Below, piece after piece: positions 30,256 to 40,953 of a DNA stretch of 64,000 nucleotides. The notes below the pieces were generated by a model that was not told the DNA's origin, searched no databases, and worked only from the letters and a program-made list of their open reading frames with translations. How positions within the stretch are numbered: position 1 is the stretch's first letter; every line of letters starts with the position of its first letter. The position numbers and the translations under genes were made by a program. This stretch comes from Podospora pseudocomata (taxonomy: Eukaryota > Ascomycota > Sordariomycetes > Sordariales > Podosporaceae): assembly GCF_035222375.1 (NCBI RefSeq), contig NW_026946364.1, forward strand, positions 124,001-188,000, given 5' to 3'.

Positions 30256-32560
30256 TTATCGCCTCCACCGAGAGATAGACGTATTGGTTACCGAGGTGGC
30301 TTGAGTCTCTCCGACTGTCGTGGTTCCCGTGAGTGTATTGAAGGTGTGGGAAGGATCCTCGGGATCATAGTGGTCGGGTGGCAAGGTGGTCGATGAGTTC
30401 GCCGTGGCGGTCGAGCCGCAATAGAAACCGGTGCAGAGGGAACTGCATCCTGGAGATTCCGGGGCGCAGGTGACAGTTGCTGAGCCCGTCTGAAAGGTGA
30501 TGGGGTCACTGAAGGCACCAGGTCCAGGCGTATTTGTCGGCAGGCCACCCGGAACGATCTCTACGCATTGACCGGCGGTGTATTGATCGCATCCAGCACC
30601 GAAAGGTGCCAGGTTTGCGAGACTTCCCTTTGGACAGCGCGGGTGCATGTCTGGATCGGTAAGGCAAATCTTTTCCTTATACTCTCCAGACCAGATAAAC
30701 GGGACAGCAAATAGGTTGTTAAGGCCCCGGCCTTTCGGCTCATGCTTATTAGCGCCAAGCTTGGATTCGTCAAGGCCGCCCACGCGGTTCCCAAGAAAGA
30801 GTGGCTGATGCATGTACATAACGCACTTCTTGACGTTGGCAGGCTTCTTTAGCTCTTCGTCCCAGCCGTTTTTGATACCAGGAAGCCCGCGCCAGTACGC
30901 CACAAGACCAGCAATCGTTGGCGCAGCTATGGAAAACATGTTAGCCGCTGCGCCTGTTCGTGCAATGTTGGATACTTACCGAACGAGTTTCCGCTCGACA
31001 CGTAAACGCCGTCGTCCTCTTCCCCTGTAGTCATGACATCGCGGCCTGGGGCCATCACTAGATCCTCTCTGTACGGCGCAAATGGTGCAATCCGCCCGAG
31101 AGCAGCCCAGTCAGTCATGCATGCTGCAACAATATGATGGAAAGTGCAAAAACTTAGGCCATCTTTGCTGGAAAGTTCGGTACACCAACACCCCGGCCTC
31201 CTTGGTGGTGAAGCCATTGGATTCGGTCAAGATTATTTTCCCTCGCAGATTTGGATCCTCTGCATAGAGTCTCTTGACTTCGTTATATACCCGAACCAGC
31301 TTTTCCACGGAGGTTTCCCAAATAATGTTCCTCCTCATACCCTCGGACCACCATAGGGACTTAGAGCAATGTAACCTTGCGCCAGTTTTGCCAGTCCAAA
31401 TCTCCAACCTATCGCCTTGGCTAACACTCCGGTACCGTGAAGAGGATTCCTTCAGCCTTAACAGTCTTAAATCGTGAATCATCGCTCCAGACGCATGGAT
31501 AGAGCTTTCGGATCTCGGGCCGCTCCCAGCTATCGTCGGGGCCATTCTCTGTTACCGATTTCATTTCCACGTTACTGTTCGTTATATTTTCTTCTGTTGA
31601 GATGACAACCTGGCCCTTGCCGAAAGAGTCATCAGCGCTGTAGTAAAGCTCTCCCCATTTTGAACCCCTCCCCCCCCGATGACTCAGTCCACTTCTCCAG
31701 GGGGACTACTGCCATTTATGAAAGCTCCCAAGCGCTCGTACCCCCAAATGTCTCCACTCGACGTCGTTGCAATCGTCTATGACTGGGAGAGCTTTTGTTG
31801 ACGTCGATGCCCATGTTACCGAAAATATCACCCCCGCCACCCAGGATTCCAACGCTGTCCGAACCGTCTGAATCGTCGTAGTCGTCCAATTCATCGCTGT
31901 CATCATCGTCGTCTGTAGTGGAATTTTCACCCTGGTTGTATGCTTGCCGTCCTCTCCCATACATGCCCTCGATCTGTGCGATCTCGTCCGTCACTTGAGC
32001 TCGCAAGGCTTCCATGTGGCACTCTCTCATACGTTCCACAAAGATGACGAAGCTCCGATCACTGCCGTCACCGCCAACAAAACCTTTGGCTATGACTTCC
32101 TTGTAGTTTTCATAGCTCGATTTGGCCATGTGATCCGGCCCATATTTCTCGTTGGCTTTGAGCCAGGTAGTGATCTTGCCACTTCGTCATGGTTTCCGGG
32201 ATGTTTTGGCCAAATCATGCAGTGATCATAGCCCGCTTCCGGTGGGTCACGGTCTTGGGGGTTGTCAAGCGGGCGGGTATCTCCGCCGTCAGGGTGAGCA
32301 GTCGCGTTATCGCTGATTCGACGCAGGAGTTCGGCGGCAGGCTGCGTTGCTAAAGGACAAGCAGATTCGCCACTCATGCTTGTGGTGTCCTGATCAACAT
32401 CAGTGACCACGCAGGCCGTGATAGTGTTGCATTCCGTGGTTGCCGAAGACGTGATTGTGCTTGTTGAGCTGCTGATCACAGTTGTGGAGACGAAGTTCGA
32501 GGTGGCGCATATCTCGGCCTCTTTTGACTCGCAGTTCGTTGGATCCTCCTCAGGGGCCAC
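30256..32560 (-). pseudogene. S8 subtilisin-like peptidase domain remnant
   Basis: The Ser block reads GVYVSSGNSF then AAPTIAGLVAYWRG across an intron near 30940-30980, matching the S8 G-x-S-x-A-x-P site. Upstream pieces (MIWPKHPGNHDEVAR, KEVIAKGFV, YAEDPNLRGKIILTESNG) lie in changing frames; the Asp and His sites are not clearly readable. A Thr-rich and Cys-rich C-terminus follows. Broken. Confidence 0.6.
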
Positions 32561-33999
32561 AGGGTGACCATGTGGATCAGTGCTGCTCAGTTGTCGTCTG
32601 ATTAGTACCTGGTACTGTGGGAAGGCAGGATGGGCCCACTTCTAGGTGGTTAAATTGGGGACTTTTGGAGCAAGACATAGCAGAGAAACACAACCAACTT
32701 CACCCCCTTCATCTGACTACTTGATACTATACACCTTGTGACAAGAACCCACCTTACTGAACCACAATACCTATGAATTTCTCTATTCTTGGGGCTTCGG
32801 TAGGACAAAGAACTTACGTGATCGGTGGTCACGGACGAGGTAACGGTGGGAAATGGATTCAATACCCGGGATGGGAGGCAACCGGATTGGTGGCGGACCG
32901 ATTATAACAAAAGGGCCGGCCGTGGGGAAATGCAGTCTCACCCACTCACAGTCAACGTTGAAGTGAGGCAAAGGAATACAAATCTTGGATAATTGTCAGT
33001 AAGATTGTAAGTGACTTTCAAGTGATGAGCACTCACGAAAAGAATTCTAAAGCCGTCACAATGACTCGTGTTGTCCTCATTCTCGTCTTCAGGCTTCTTA
33101 TCCAGTAGCTCAATGTATACTCCTGTAGAAAATTCAGTGAAAGTGGGAAGACCTGTCCCGACACCAGTGTAGTGTACAGCCAAAATCGAAGCTTCCTTCG
33201 GTGCGGACGGGCAACCACTTGGCTGTGGTTGGTGGAAAGTCCCAAGGAATGGTTATGGACTTCGCAACAGCCGGACAGTCAGTGGGAGCTGAAACCCAGA
33301 CACTTTCCTGTTTTAGATATACTCGATTCACTGGGCATGGGTCGACGACCGGTGGGTAAAAGGTTTGCGGTGTCGGTAACACAAGCGTGGTGGTTGCAAA
33401 CTCGGGGGGTACTGGGAGCGTGGTAGTCGGAATCGAGAATTGAGTGGTGAATGTAATGGCGGACGACGATGCACCAGATGGTTTGGTATAGCGAGGGTGT
33501 ATACCGACGTAGTATTTGAGGCTCCAGGTGTGTCTGTGACAGTCATCGTATATGTTGGGGCGGGCCGTGAAGAGTATTAAGAACTGGTAAACGTGACGGT
33601 GTGGACAGAGGGAACGGGGGTGAAAGAGTTGGCTTTCTCGCCACTGAATGTAATCTGCGGCCATGGCGGAAGGTGAGAGTCCGGGTTGTCACCGCGCCAT
33701 CGGGTTTGGTGAGGACCACGGGAGCTGGTGGAATGTCAATGTTGGAAATGATCCACAACGGAGCACCTTCACTCTCTTCACCCGTGTAATTGTAGTTGGC
33801 CACTGGAATGACGCTTGTGACGATAGAGGCCACAGCGACTGTCAAAGTCGTAGTTATGGCGCTAAAGGTTCCGTTTTGCATTTGTCCAACCTCGACCTCG
33901 GTCGTGTACGGGTCGATGTAGATCGTGGTAGGGGTAGCAAGCGTGGTTGGTGGCATAACGAGGATATAAGGCGGTGACGGGCACTACGAGGAAGGAAGA

Positions 34000-35240
34000 A
34001 ACTGGTAGACTCTCGTATTGGGGTCTCAGACGAGTAAACAGTTTGCCATGCCATCAAACAAGGGCGCGGTCGGAGACGGTCGTCAATAGACTGGCCCATG
34101 GAAGACCGGCCTTGATTGTGAATGTATTGCTTTCCATACTCCCGCAGGGTGAGCTCCTTGGTACCACTGGTGCCCTCAATGATGGGATCCTTTGTTCCGC
34201 TGAGCACCATAATGATACAGACATTGGTGAAAACCGTATTGTCAAGAACCACGTCCGCAGCACAGGGAGCAGCGAGGATTCCGATGGGCACGTTCTTGAC
34301 AACCGAGTTAATGATGGACACTGAGCCGATACCCTGGTCGTTAAGGCCACCAATTCCGCTGATGTTAAGCCAACGCTGCCGCCATCAATCTCGATCTTGT
34401 GCCAGTTGAAACCCCGATCCCACACCATGTCTACGGCAGTGCTACAGTTCTTGAACTGTAGTGATGTAGCCGTGTACTGCTGAGAACCCACTCGCCACCC
34501 GATAGCACCGCCCTCAAAGACGAGATCTGAAACAACCCTCCCGAGCCGTTCTCGGTGAAGATGCCAATATGGGTAGGAGGCTTTCCAAGATTGTCAGATG
34601 TCGGCACCTGGAAAAGAAGGTTTTGCAATGTACAGGCCTGACTAACCTGCCAGTGAATACCAGGTGGTGCCAGGGGCTGTCCATTCTCGTCGATAGCAGC
34701 GGGCATCGACTAGAGGTCGAAGACGAAATTGCGAATCTGTCGAAAGAATTGGTTTTGGGAACTGTACCAATTGATACCTGAGCCGGGGATATAGGGGTTG
34801 ACATCCATGAGGGCAATTCCAGTAAAGGTCTCGCATCCCTTGATGATGGGCCGGTTATTGGGATCACCGACGAACTGTGTGAAGTAGTACTGTATGGTGG
34901 GAGTGCAGATCTTGTAGGTACCGGGTGGGAAGTACATCAGAGCTGAGCGAACGGTAGTGCTTCCGCAGTCCTCGCCACATCGGTTACCATCCATGATGGC
35001 AGCATTGATTGCTTCCTTGGTGTTATTGGTCCCAGTGTTGTCGGCCCTGTAGTCCAGGGCGTTTCTGTGTAGGACATAGTTGTTCTCGGCCAGTGGAGCC
35101 TATTGAATAATGAAGTTAGTATTTCATTTCACGGATTAGGATGGATAGCGCCAGAGACACATCTTTCCATGGGAGCCAAGAGTGGAAAGCCAAAAGGTAT
35201 TGTTGTCGTCAGCAGTATCCAAAAGTATTGCCGGTAGTAG
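34000..35240 (-). pseudogene. GH55-like beta-1,3-glucanase domain remnant
   Basis: Recognised by GEDCGSTTVRSALMYFPPGT, YFTQFVGDPNNRPIIKG, NWYSSQNQFFRQIRNFVFDL, GIHWQVSQACTLQNLLFQV, and, in a shifted frame, YTATSLQFKNCSTAVDMVW and a RPQYE hinge that usually begins the second beta-helix. Only the first pectate-lyase-3 beta-helix half is present. An intron (weak donor GTGTCT, acceptor CAATAG) joins SHGK to MAPLAENNYVLHRN. GH55 enzymes release glucose or oligomers from laminarin-type glucan. This copy is broken. Confidence 0.75.
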
Positions 35241-35583
35241 CCTTCTTCTTGGCCAACTTCTTCATGTAGCCTTCAAAGCTACCAGAATCGGATCAGACCG
35301 GACCGCTATATTTGCTTGCAAATCAATCACTGTTGGCTAACCAACTGTCTAGACATGTGGGTGGAGTCCTGGATCAACTTGCTTTTGCTGGGCGCAACAC
35401 CCCGAGCGTTGTCCGTGTGTAACCCGGCGAGTGGGGAGGGGTCTGCTGGAATTCGGCCGGTAAGTTCTGAAGGCTGAAGCCGTGTGTTACATCTTTCCAG
35501 CCATCCCTGGACCTCCCCGCCGAGTCAGTCGGGATGGTGACAGTGGTGAGTAGTGCCGCTAAGCTAACGATGAGTCTCCTCAT

Positions 35584-36298
35584 CGCGCTGATTGTGTCGT
35601 GTGTCTTACTAAAGGAGGCGACTTAGATGTGAGAATTGGTACTGAGAGTTGAGTCTCCCAGTTCAGGTGCGGATGCGAAAAGGAAATGGAAGTGTAGGAG
35701 GGAACAAGAGAGACAGATCTTTACAGTGGTATCTGGGTCCAGCCGGCGTCCCCAACCGCTCTTCAAAATCTTGATGGGGGTCTGACTCCAGTTGCTCATG
35801 TCAGATATCGCATAGGAATTGAGTGAATTACCTGGATGGTTGGGGCACTGGAGGAGGTCAACAAAGGATCCATACCAGAGCAGCTCCTCCAGCATATTGG
35901 ACGATCCACCTCATACATGCAAGAGAATCGATTGGGTAGGGAAGAGGTACCCGAGTGCATGATCCGAACTTTTGGCAATGATCTGGCCAATTCACTGGGA
36001 CTGTGATGTAGAAAATGCCAGGCTGAGTCCATGGAACTGGAGCCTGAGTTGTTCCGTTGGGTGAATTGGGAGCTTGGAAGTGAAATTTTGTGACTTTGTG
36101 GGGCGTTTACACTGGTGAATAAACTTGTGTCTAATATCCCAGTATGCTCATTCCATTTCAGACATGAGGTGCCTGGTGGGGCAAGGAGACGTGTCCGCTG
36201 AGGTTCATCCACCATCTAGATACCACTGCCAGACGAACAGACACCTGACTGAACACTCCATGCCTAACTCATCCAGGCACTCGACGAATCCCTTTTGA
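35584..36298. other. Intergenic spacer
   Basis: 3' flank of the GMC gene and upstream flank of the decayed gene. Minus-strand open frames at 35623-36215 have no recognisable domain. Confidence 0.45.
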
Positions 36299-38381
36299 TC
36301 AGACCATTGTACCAGCCCTCAACTTGATCAAATCGGCCGCCTGTTCACGCTTGTCAGCTTGTAAATTCACCAAGAAAAAGTCAAGATCGATTCTCACCTT
36401 CTCTGCAACCGCATATACCGTCATGCTTGTGGTACCAGCAACAATTGTTGGCATCATCGACGCATCCACCACGCTCAGGCCCCTCACTCCATACACCATC
36501 AAGTCCTCCCCTACCACTCCCCCCCACTCCCTCGGCATTTTGGCTGCCGTCCCAACTGGGTGGTAGACGCTGGGAATGGTATTTGCCCTCACCCATGCCC
36601 CAAGCGCTTCGTCCGACTCATACCCAGGCCCCGGCACGACCTCGGTGGCATTGTACCTAGACAACTCCCCGGTGGTCATGAACCTCCTCAAAAACTTGAT
36701 CTCCTCAACCGCCACATCCACATCTATCGGGTTCGAGGCGGCCCTGTAGTTTACGATCGGCTCGACTTCAATGTCGCTGCCTGCGGCCGGGTCGATCAAC
36801 ACGGTGCCGCGGCTGACGGGGTGGATGATAATGGGGACAAAAGACGGATCACCCGAAAAGGTTGCGCGGAGAAAAGAGAAGTCTTTGGCTCGCATCTCGC
36901 GAGCGTAGATCTGTTGCTGCTTACGATAGCCTCTGATGATGGTTCTGTCGGTACCTTTGGGTAGATATGTAGCCGGATCTCGAGACTCGTACTTGGATGC
37001 GATCCGCTTGAAGGAGCCTGGGGAAACAACTGGCAGCTCGACAGATAATCCTAGCGAGGTTCTTCCCAGCCCATCATCAACCACGGTGATATTTAAGTGC
37101 TCTGGGATTGGTGGTGACGTTAACCCTGAAGAGTGTAAGTTGTTAGCTGGTTCCGTCCATCCTCAGCGGCCCTGGATATACATACAACTGAAAGATACAG
37201 CAGGTATGAAGGTATGATCCTGAAAATTGTAACCGACACCAGGGAGGTCAACTTCGACCGGTATCCCGGCACGTTTCAAAAGGTCAGCAGGTCCGATGCC
37301 ACTCAGCTGCAGGATCTGAGGCGTATGAATGGCGCCGGCAGCTAGGATGACTTCCTTTCTGGCACGAATGGTAGTCTTTTTCGAGCTTTCACCTCGGGGA
37401 TAGATTTGAACACCTGCGGCTCTGTGGTGATCAAAAACAATCTTGTTCACACGAGTTGCCGTGAGAAGATCGTAGTTGGCGCGGTTGAGACGATCCCAGT
37501 GGCCCGTTCGGGAGTAGGACCTCTCTCCCGTGTATGGATTTGTTGAAGTTTGGTAGTACTGTAGGCCAAGCTGCCCACTGCCAGCGTCTGGTGAGACCTT
37601 CATCCCCGATAGTCTTTTGGCCGCTTCATAGAAGGCATCTGATAAGAGATACGAGTTAAGTTGCTAGAACGGATATTGAGACAGGCTTATGAAAAGACAC
37701 TCACGAGTCTTGGGGTTAATCACATTGCCAAAGGTGGCGAAAATGGTATGGTTGGTCGTAAGGTTGCGGCCCCAGTATTTGGTGTCGTATCTGAGGTCAA
37801 ACGCAGCTGTCTCTGGCTTCGGAGCTGTCATCTGGATGCTCTTTTTGAAGTACTTGAGCATGTCAACCCAATCCCAGCGGACTCTTGAATTGCCACCGCC
37901 AAGCTCTCCCCAAACGTCGTAGTCTTTTGCGTTTCCTCGCTGGAAAATCATGCCGTTGACGGCCGAGCTCCCGCCAACGACACATCCAATAGACACAGGG
38001 AACGTCCTGTTGTTGAGACCAGCGACTGGCGCCGAAGTTATGTTGTAGAGCGTTCCAGGCCTCTGACCATCCGGTTCTGTCATCAATGTCAGAACACAAG
38101 ACGGATAGAGCCCAACATAAGTCCCTGCACTCACCCAGGTAACCATACTCTATGACCAAGACGCTGTCTTTTGCATGAGTCAGTGTTGATGATTTCTCAA
38201 AAGGCAGGAGATATGAGATAACTCCCTTACGTTTTCCACTCTCGCTGAGACGATCTCCAACCGTCAGGCCAGCGGTTCCGCCCCCAACGATGACATAGTC
38301 GTATGTCTCCTTGATGGCTTGGATGCTGGCCGGAAACAACCCTGCAAAGCAGGATAGCTGTATGGCGCCGCAAAGTCTCAT
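36299..38381 (-). CDS. GMC-family FAD oxidoreductase, secreted
   Basis: Six exons: 38381-38231, 38167-38135, 38076-37705, 37638-37186, 37125-36398, 36340-36299; 592 aa. Every intron has GT..AG ends and keeps the frame; the last (57 bp) is in-frame and stop-free. A signal peptide (MRLCGAIQLSCFAGLFPASI) precedes the Rossmann loop YDYVIVGGGTAGLTVGDRL. GMC signatures follow: GCVVGGSSAVNGMIFQRG and RKEVILAAGAIHTPQILQLS. The catalytic His is His525 in SVYHPVGT. The second catalytic position, usually His or Asn 43 residues on, is Thr568 (VAGTTSMTVYAVAEKAADL). Relatives include aryl-alcohol, glucose and choline oxidases and dehydrogenases; the substrate cannot be told. Supplying H2O2 to the AA9 enzyme is possible but unproven. 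Confidence 0.9.
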
Positions 38382-38989
38382 GATGGCTTCACAGAGTATC
38401 TCACTTGCTGTGTCTATAGGAGCTTGAGACAACGTACGTACTGGGGACCTGGTCTCTTCTTAAGCCGCACTCACGGAGTTCTGCTCCGATTCCAGCTTCA
38501 CATAATGGAACCCAAGCACAACCTCATATCTCACCCGCATTATATTGGGAAGAGGGCGGGAACGAAAAGAGCTCGTCTGTGTCACGTCGCCATACGCCTT
38601 GGCGTGCCCATTGGCCACATCGCACTACACGCGGCGCGCTAGAGAAGTCGGCTTCTCGGAATCGGGAATTCATACCGACAGAGGCGCATTGCCGGCTTGG
38701 GAATGGATCTTTAGCAGCAAAGGAGGGGTTGATTGTGACGTTAAAGGCAAGGAACTTTTTTCGTGGCTCCAAGTGGTCCTTTTGAGGTTTGGCCAGGACA
38801 TACGCAACGGTCGGAAATTTCGTGTACGGTGGAAACCGTAGAATCGCCGTCTATTATACGCCAGGAAATTCCAGTCCATTTCCAACCAGTAGTTGGGTAG
38901 CGATACATGTAGTCTAGAAAGAGGCACCTCCGTTGCCCTGCCCAAACTCCACAAACTCTCCCACAGCCCCCCACGCAATCAAAAAAATG
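38382..38989. other. Intergenic spacer
   Basis: Promoter of the GMC gene and 3' flank of the minus-strand gene ending at 38990. Short open frames on both strands show no domain. Confidence 0.45.
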
Positions 38990-40126
38990 TCACCACTCCT
39001 CTCCTTGACCTTCTACCCGTTCCCAATAGTCATCCTCCGCCTCGTCATCCGCCCACATGATGCCTTTTGCAGCGTCAAATGCATACCCTGTCTCGCTCCC
39101 CCCGTCGGCGTCATCATCCGTCTCATCGCAACTTTCACTAGCTTGGTTTGTCTCTTCGGCATACGATCCATCGTACTCCTTTGGGTCATCCAGCTCAAGC
39201 TCATCTCCTTCTGGCGTGACCAACACCAAATCAGGGCCCTCAGATCCAGGGTGCTGGTCCGGGTCCTCCCAGCGCCACCAGTCACACCGGGGCAGGGCGC
39301 CATGGGTATACAAGTCTGCTTCGCGGAGCTGACGAAGGCTGTAGAGATCCATGCGTCCGTCTGAATCAATGTAGCTGTGTGTGGCCCAGGAGGTGAACTC
39401 CAGGCCGGTCCAGGTGGTGTAGTGCACGCTGTAGTCATCCGTGTCGCTTTGGCCGTCGTAGTCGGAGTCTGAATCATGGCTGGGTGGTCCGTTCCCGGCC
39501 TGGATACTGGGGTTGTAGTTTACATTGGGTGTCAGCTGGAGCCAGGCGAATTGTGAAGAGATGGGTGAATCCAGCGCGAGATGATGTCCCAACTTTGGGA
39601 GGGAATGTGTGAACGACGGGTGGAAGGGGTTCAAGAAGGACGGCGGTTTTGTTCCTGGACCGGGATCTTGCGGGCTCCTGCGCGGACCCCGACGGGGCAA
39701 AGCTTGATTTTGCCAGCTCATGCAAAAGCTCTCAGTATTAAAGCTTGCATGAGGTGGGGGAAAGACTTGCCCAAGAAGAACCACATCGCTTCTCTCGTAT
39801 GTTCCATCCTTCTCGAAAGGATCGGGTAGATAATTACGGTCCTCTTGCACATCTGTCCAGATCAGGAGGAGTGCGTTGGTTCCGTTTCGTCGCCGAGGGA
39901 GGCGCATAGTGGTAGTTTGGGTACCAACCACAGTTACAACAAGGTAGATTCCTTGCAGATTTGTAAGGTTCCAGAGATTGAGAAGTCCTTCATCGTCAAT
40001 ATAGATGTTTTGGACGCCGTGACGTACGGGGGTAGTCGTCTTCCTCAAGTTGGTATCACAGTCTCGGACTGTCTCTGTCTCTGGCCCGTTCGCTTCTATG
40101 GGCTCAGAGAACGGACATAACGGCAA
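38990..40126 (-). CDS. Acidic protein of unknown function with internal duplication
   Basis: Open frame of about 378 codons that lacks an ATG at its 5' end, so an upstream exon is needed. Two similar blocks are visible: IYIDDEGLLNLWNLTNLQGI with LLLIWTDVQED and KDGTYERSD, and YIDSDGRMDLYSLRQLREAD with LVLVTPEGDEL and EYDGSYAEET. The spacing and order match, suggesting a duplicated domain of about 100 residues. A Pro/Ser-rich linker lies between; the C-terminus is very acidic (DETDDDADGG, ADDEAEDDYWE). I recognise no family. The 5' end is unresolved: a candidate first exon lies at 40383-40687, and a middle exon near 40120-40230 (MSVLVSDSAETFEVG) is possible. Confidence 0.55.
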   Translation of the reverse strand: MPLCPFSEPIEANGPETETVRDCDTNLRKTTTPVRHGVQNIYIDDEGLLNLWNLTNLQGIYLVVTVVGTQTTTMRLPRRRNGTNALLLIWTDVQEDRNYLPDPFEKDGTYERSDVVLLGQVFPPPHASFNTESFCMSWQNQALPRRGPRRSPQDPGPGTKPPSFLNPFHPSFTHSLPKLGHHLALDSPISSQFAWLQLTPNVNYNPSIQAGNGPPSHDSDSDYDGQSDTDDYSVHYTTWTGLEFTSWATHSYIDSDGRMDLYSLRQLREADLYTHGALPRCDWWRWEDPDQHPGSEGPDLVLVTPEGDELELDDPKEYDGSYAEETNQASESCDETDDDADGGSETGYAFDAAKGIMWADDEAEDDYWERVEGQGEEW

Positions 40127-40382
40127 CGTCCTGAGGAATAGTTTGGCGAAAGTCTGCGGAGGCTGGATCTAAAGAGCCGACCTCGAAAGTCTCTGCGGAA
40201 TCAGACACAAGGACACTCATATTGTTGCGGGATGGTAAATGAGCTCTTTGGCAGCTTGTTAATTAAAAGCAGCGCTTGCGATGTGGTTGGCTCTAGTTAG
40301 AACGTGGCAGCCTCGATTAATGTAGGATGGTGCGTACCTGACTTGTACGATGCCCTTCTCGTTGGAGAACTGTGAGGTTTAC

Positions 40383-40687
40383 CCTGGTGCTGCTGTGCGG
40401 TATCGACTCGAATAGCTACTGATGGGTGTGTGTATTGTGGTGGATACGGGTAGGAATGTGACAGGGCTACCGTTATTCCAAGCCGGGGACATCTTCGCGA
40501 CCGACGGCATTTTCCGGACAAGGCTCGTGGCGCTGCTCTGATCAGGTGATGGATGTTGAAGACAGGTGGTGTTGATATTTCGGCCAGGTGCTGGATCGTT
40601 ATGTTGATTGTAGGAGACAGAATGCGCTTGCTTTGATGGTGTATCAAGACTCCTCTTGAATGGGCGGAAGAAGGTTGAAGCGCCCAT
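40383..40687 (-). other. Candidate first exon of the acidic protein gene
   Basis: An ATG at 40687 opens a frame (MGASTFFRPFKRSLDTPSKQ) ending at a donor-like GTAAAC at 40382. It could splice to an acceptor CCAAAG near 40245 and continue as HLPSRNNMSVLVSDSAETF. The joint to the 378-codon frame is not clear, so this is listed separately. Confidence 0.3.
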
Positions 40688-40953
40688 GTTGTGCGGGCTG
40701 TAAATCTGGACTGTTGGGAACGAGGCTATCTACACATGTGCACCTCTTTCCTATTCCGGCGGTCCAGTGGGCCCGGGGTAAGGCTGAAACGGACCCCTGT
40801 TTCGGCTGGCGGCATGTGCCGGCGAGCCGCGGCCGGCAATCAAATTTTTCTTATCGCACCACCCGCGGTCCCTTAAAAACCACCTGTTGCTGTCACCATC
40901 ACCACAGCCCGCCACCGCCGAGTCCGGATCATGACCACCGGGCCGACGTCAAC

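Larger units (their letters stand above)
29486..35583 (-). pseudogene. Decayed large secreted GH55 + S8 peptidase gene(s)
   Basis: Minus-strand coding similarity spreads over 6 kb in many short frames. At the 5' end an ATG at 35583 opens a signal-peptide-like start (MRRLIVSLAALLTTVTIPT), not clearly joined to the next part. From about 35240 to 34000 it reads as the N-terminal half of a GH55 beta-1,3-glucanase. Next comes a Thr/Ser/Pro-rich stretch (33960-32400), then an S8 subtilisin-like domain (32200-30800) and a Cys-rich, Thr-rich tail (30800-29490). I count one in-frame TAG at 34710 (FVFDL then SMPAAIDENG) and frame changes near 34540, 34365, 34020, 33670, 33190, 32130 and 31760, at least seven breaks. 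Whether this was one gene or two abutting genes is unclear; strand and order fit one. Both neighbours (AA9, GMC) are intact. Confidence 0.75.
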
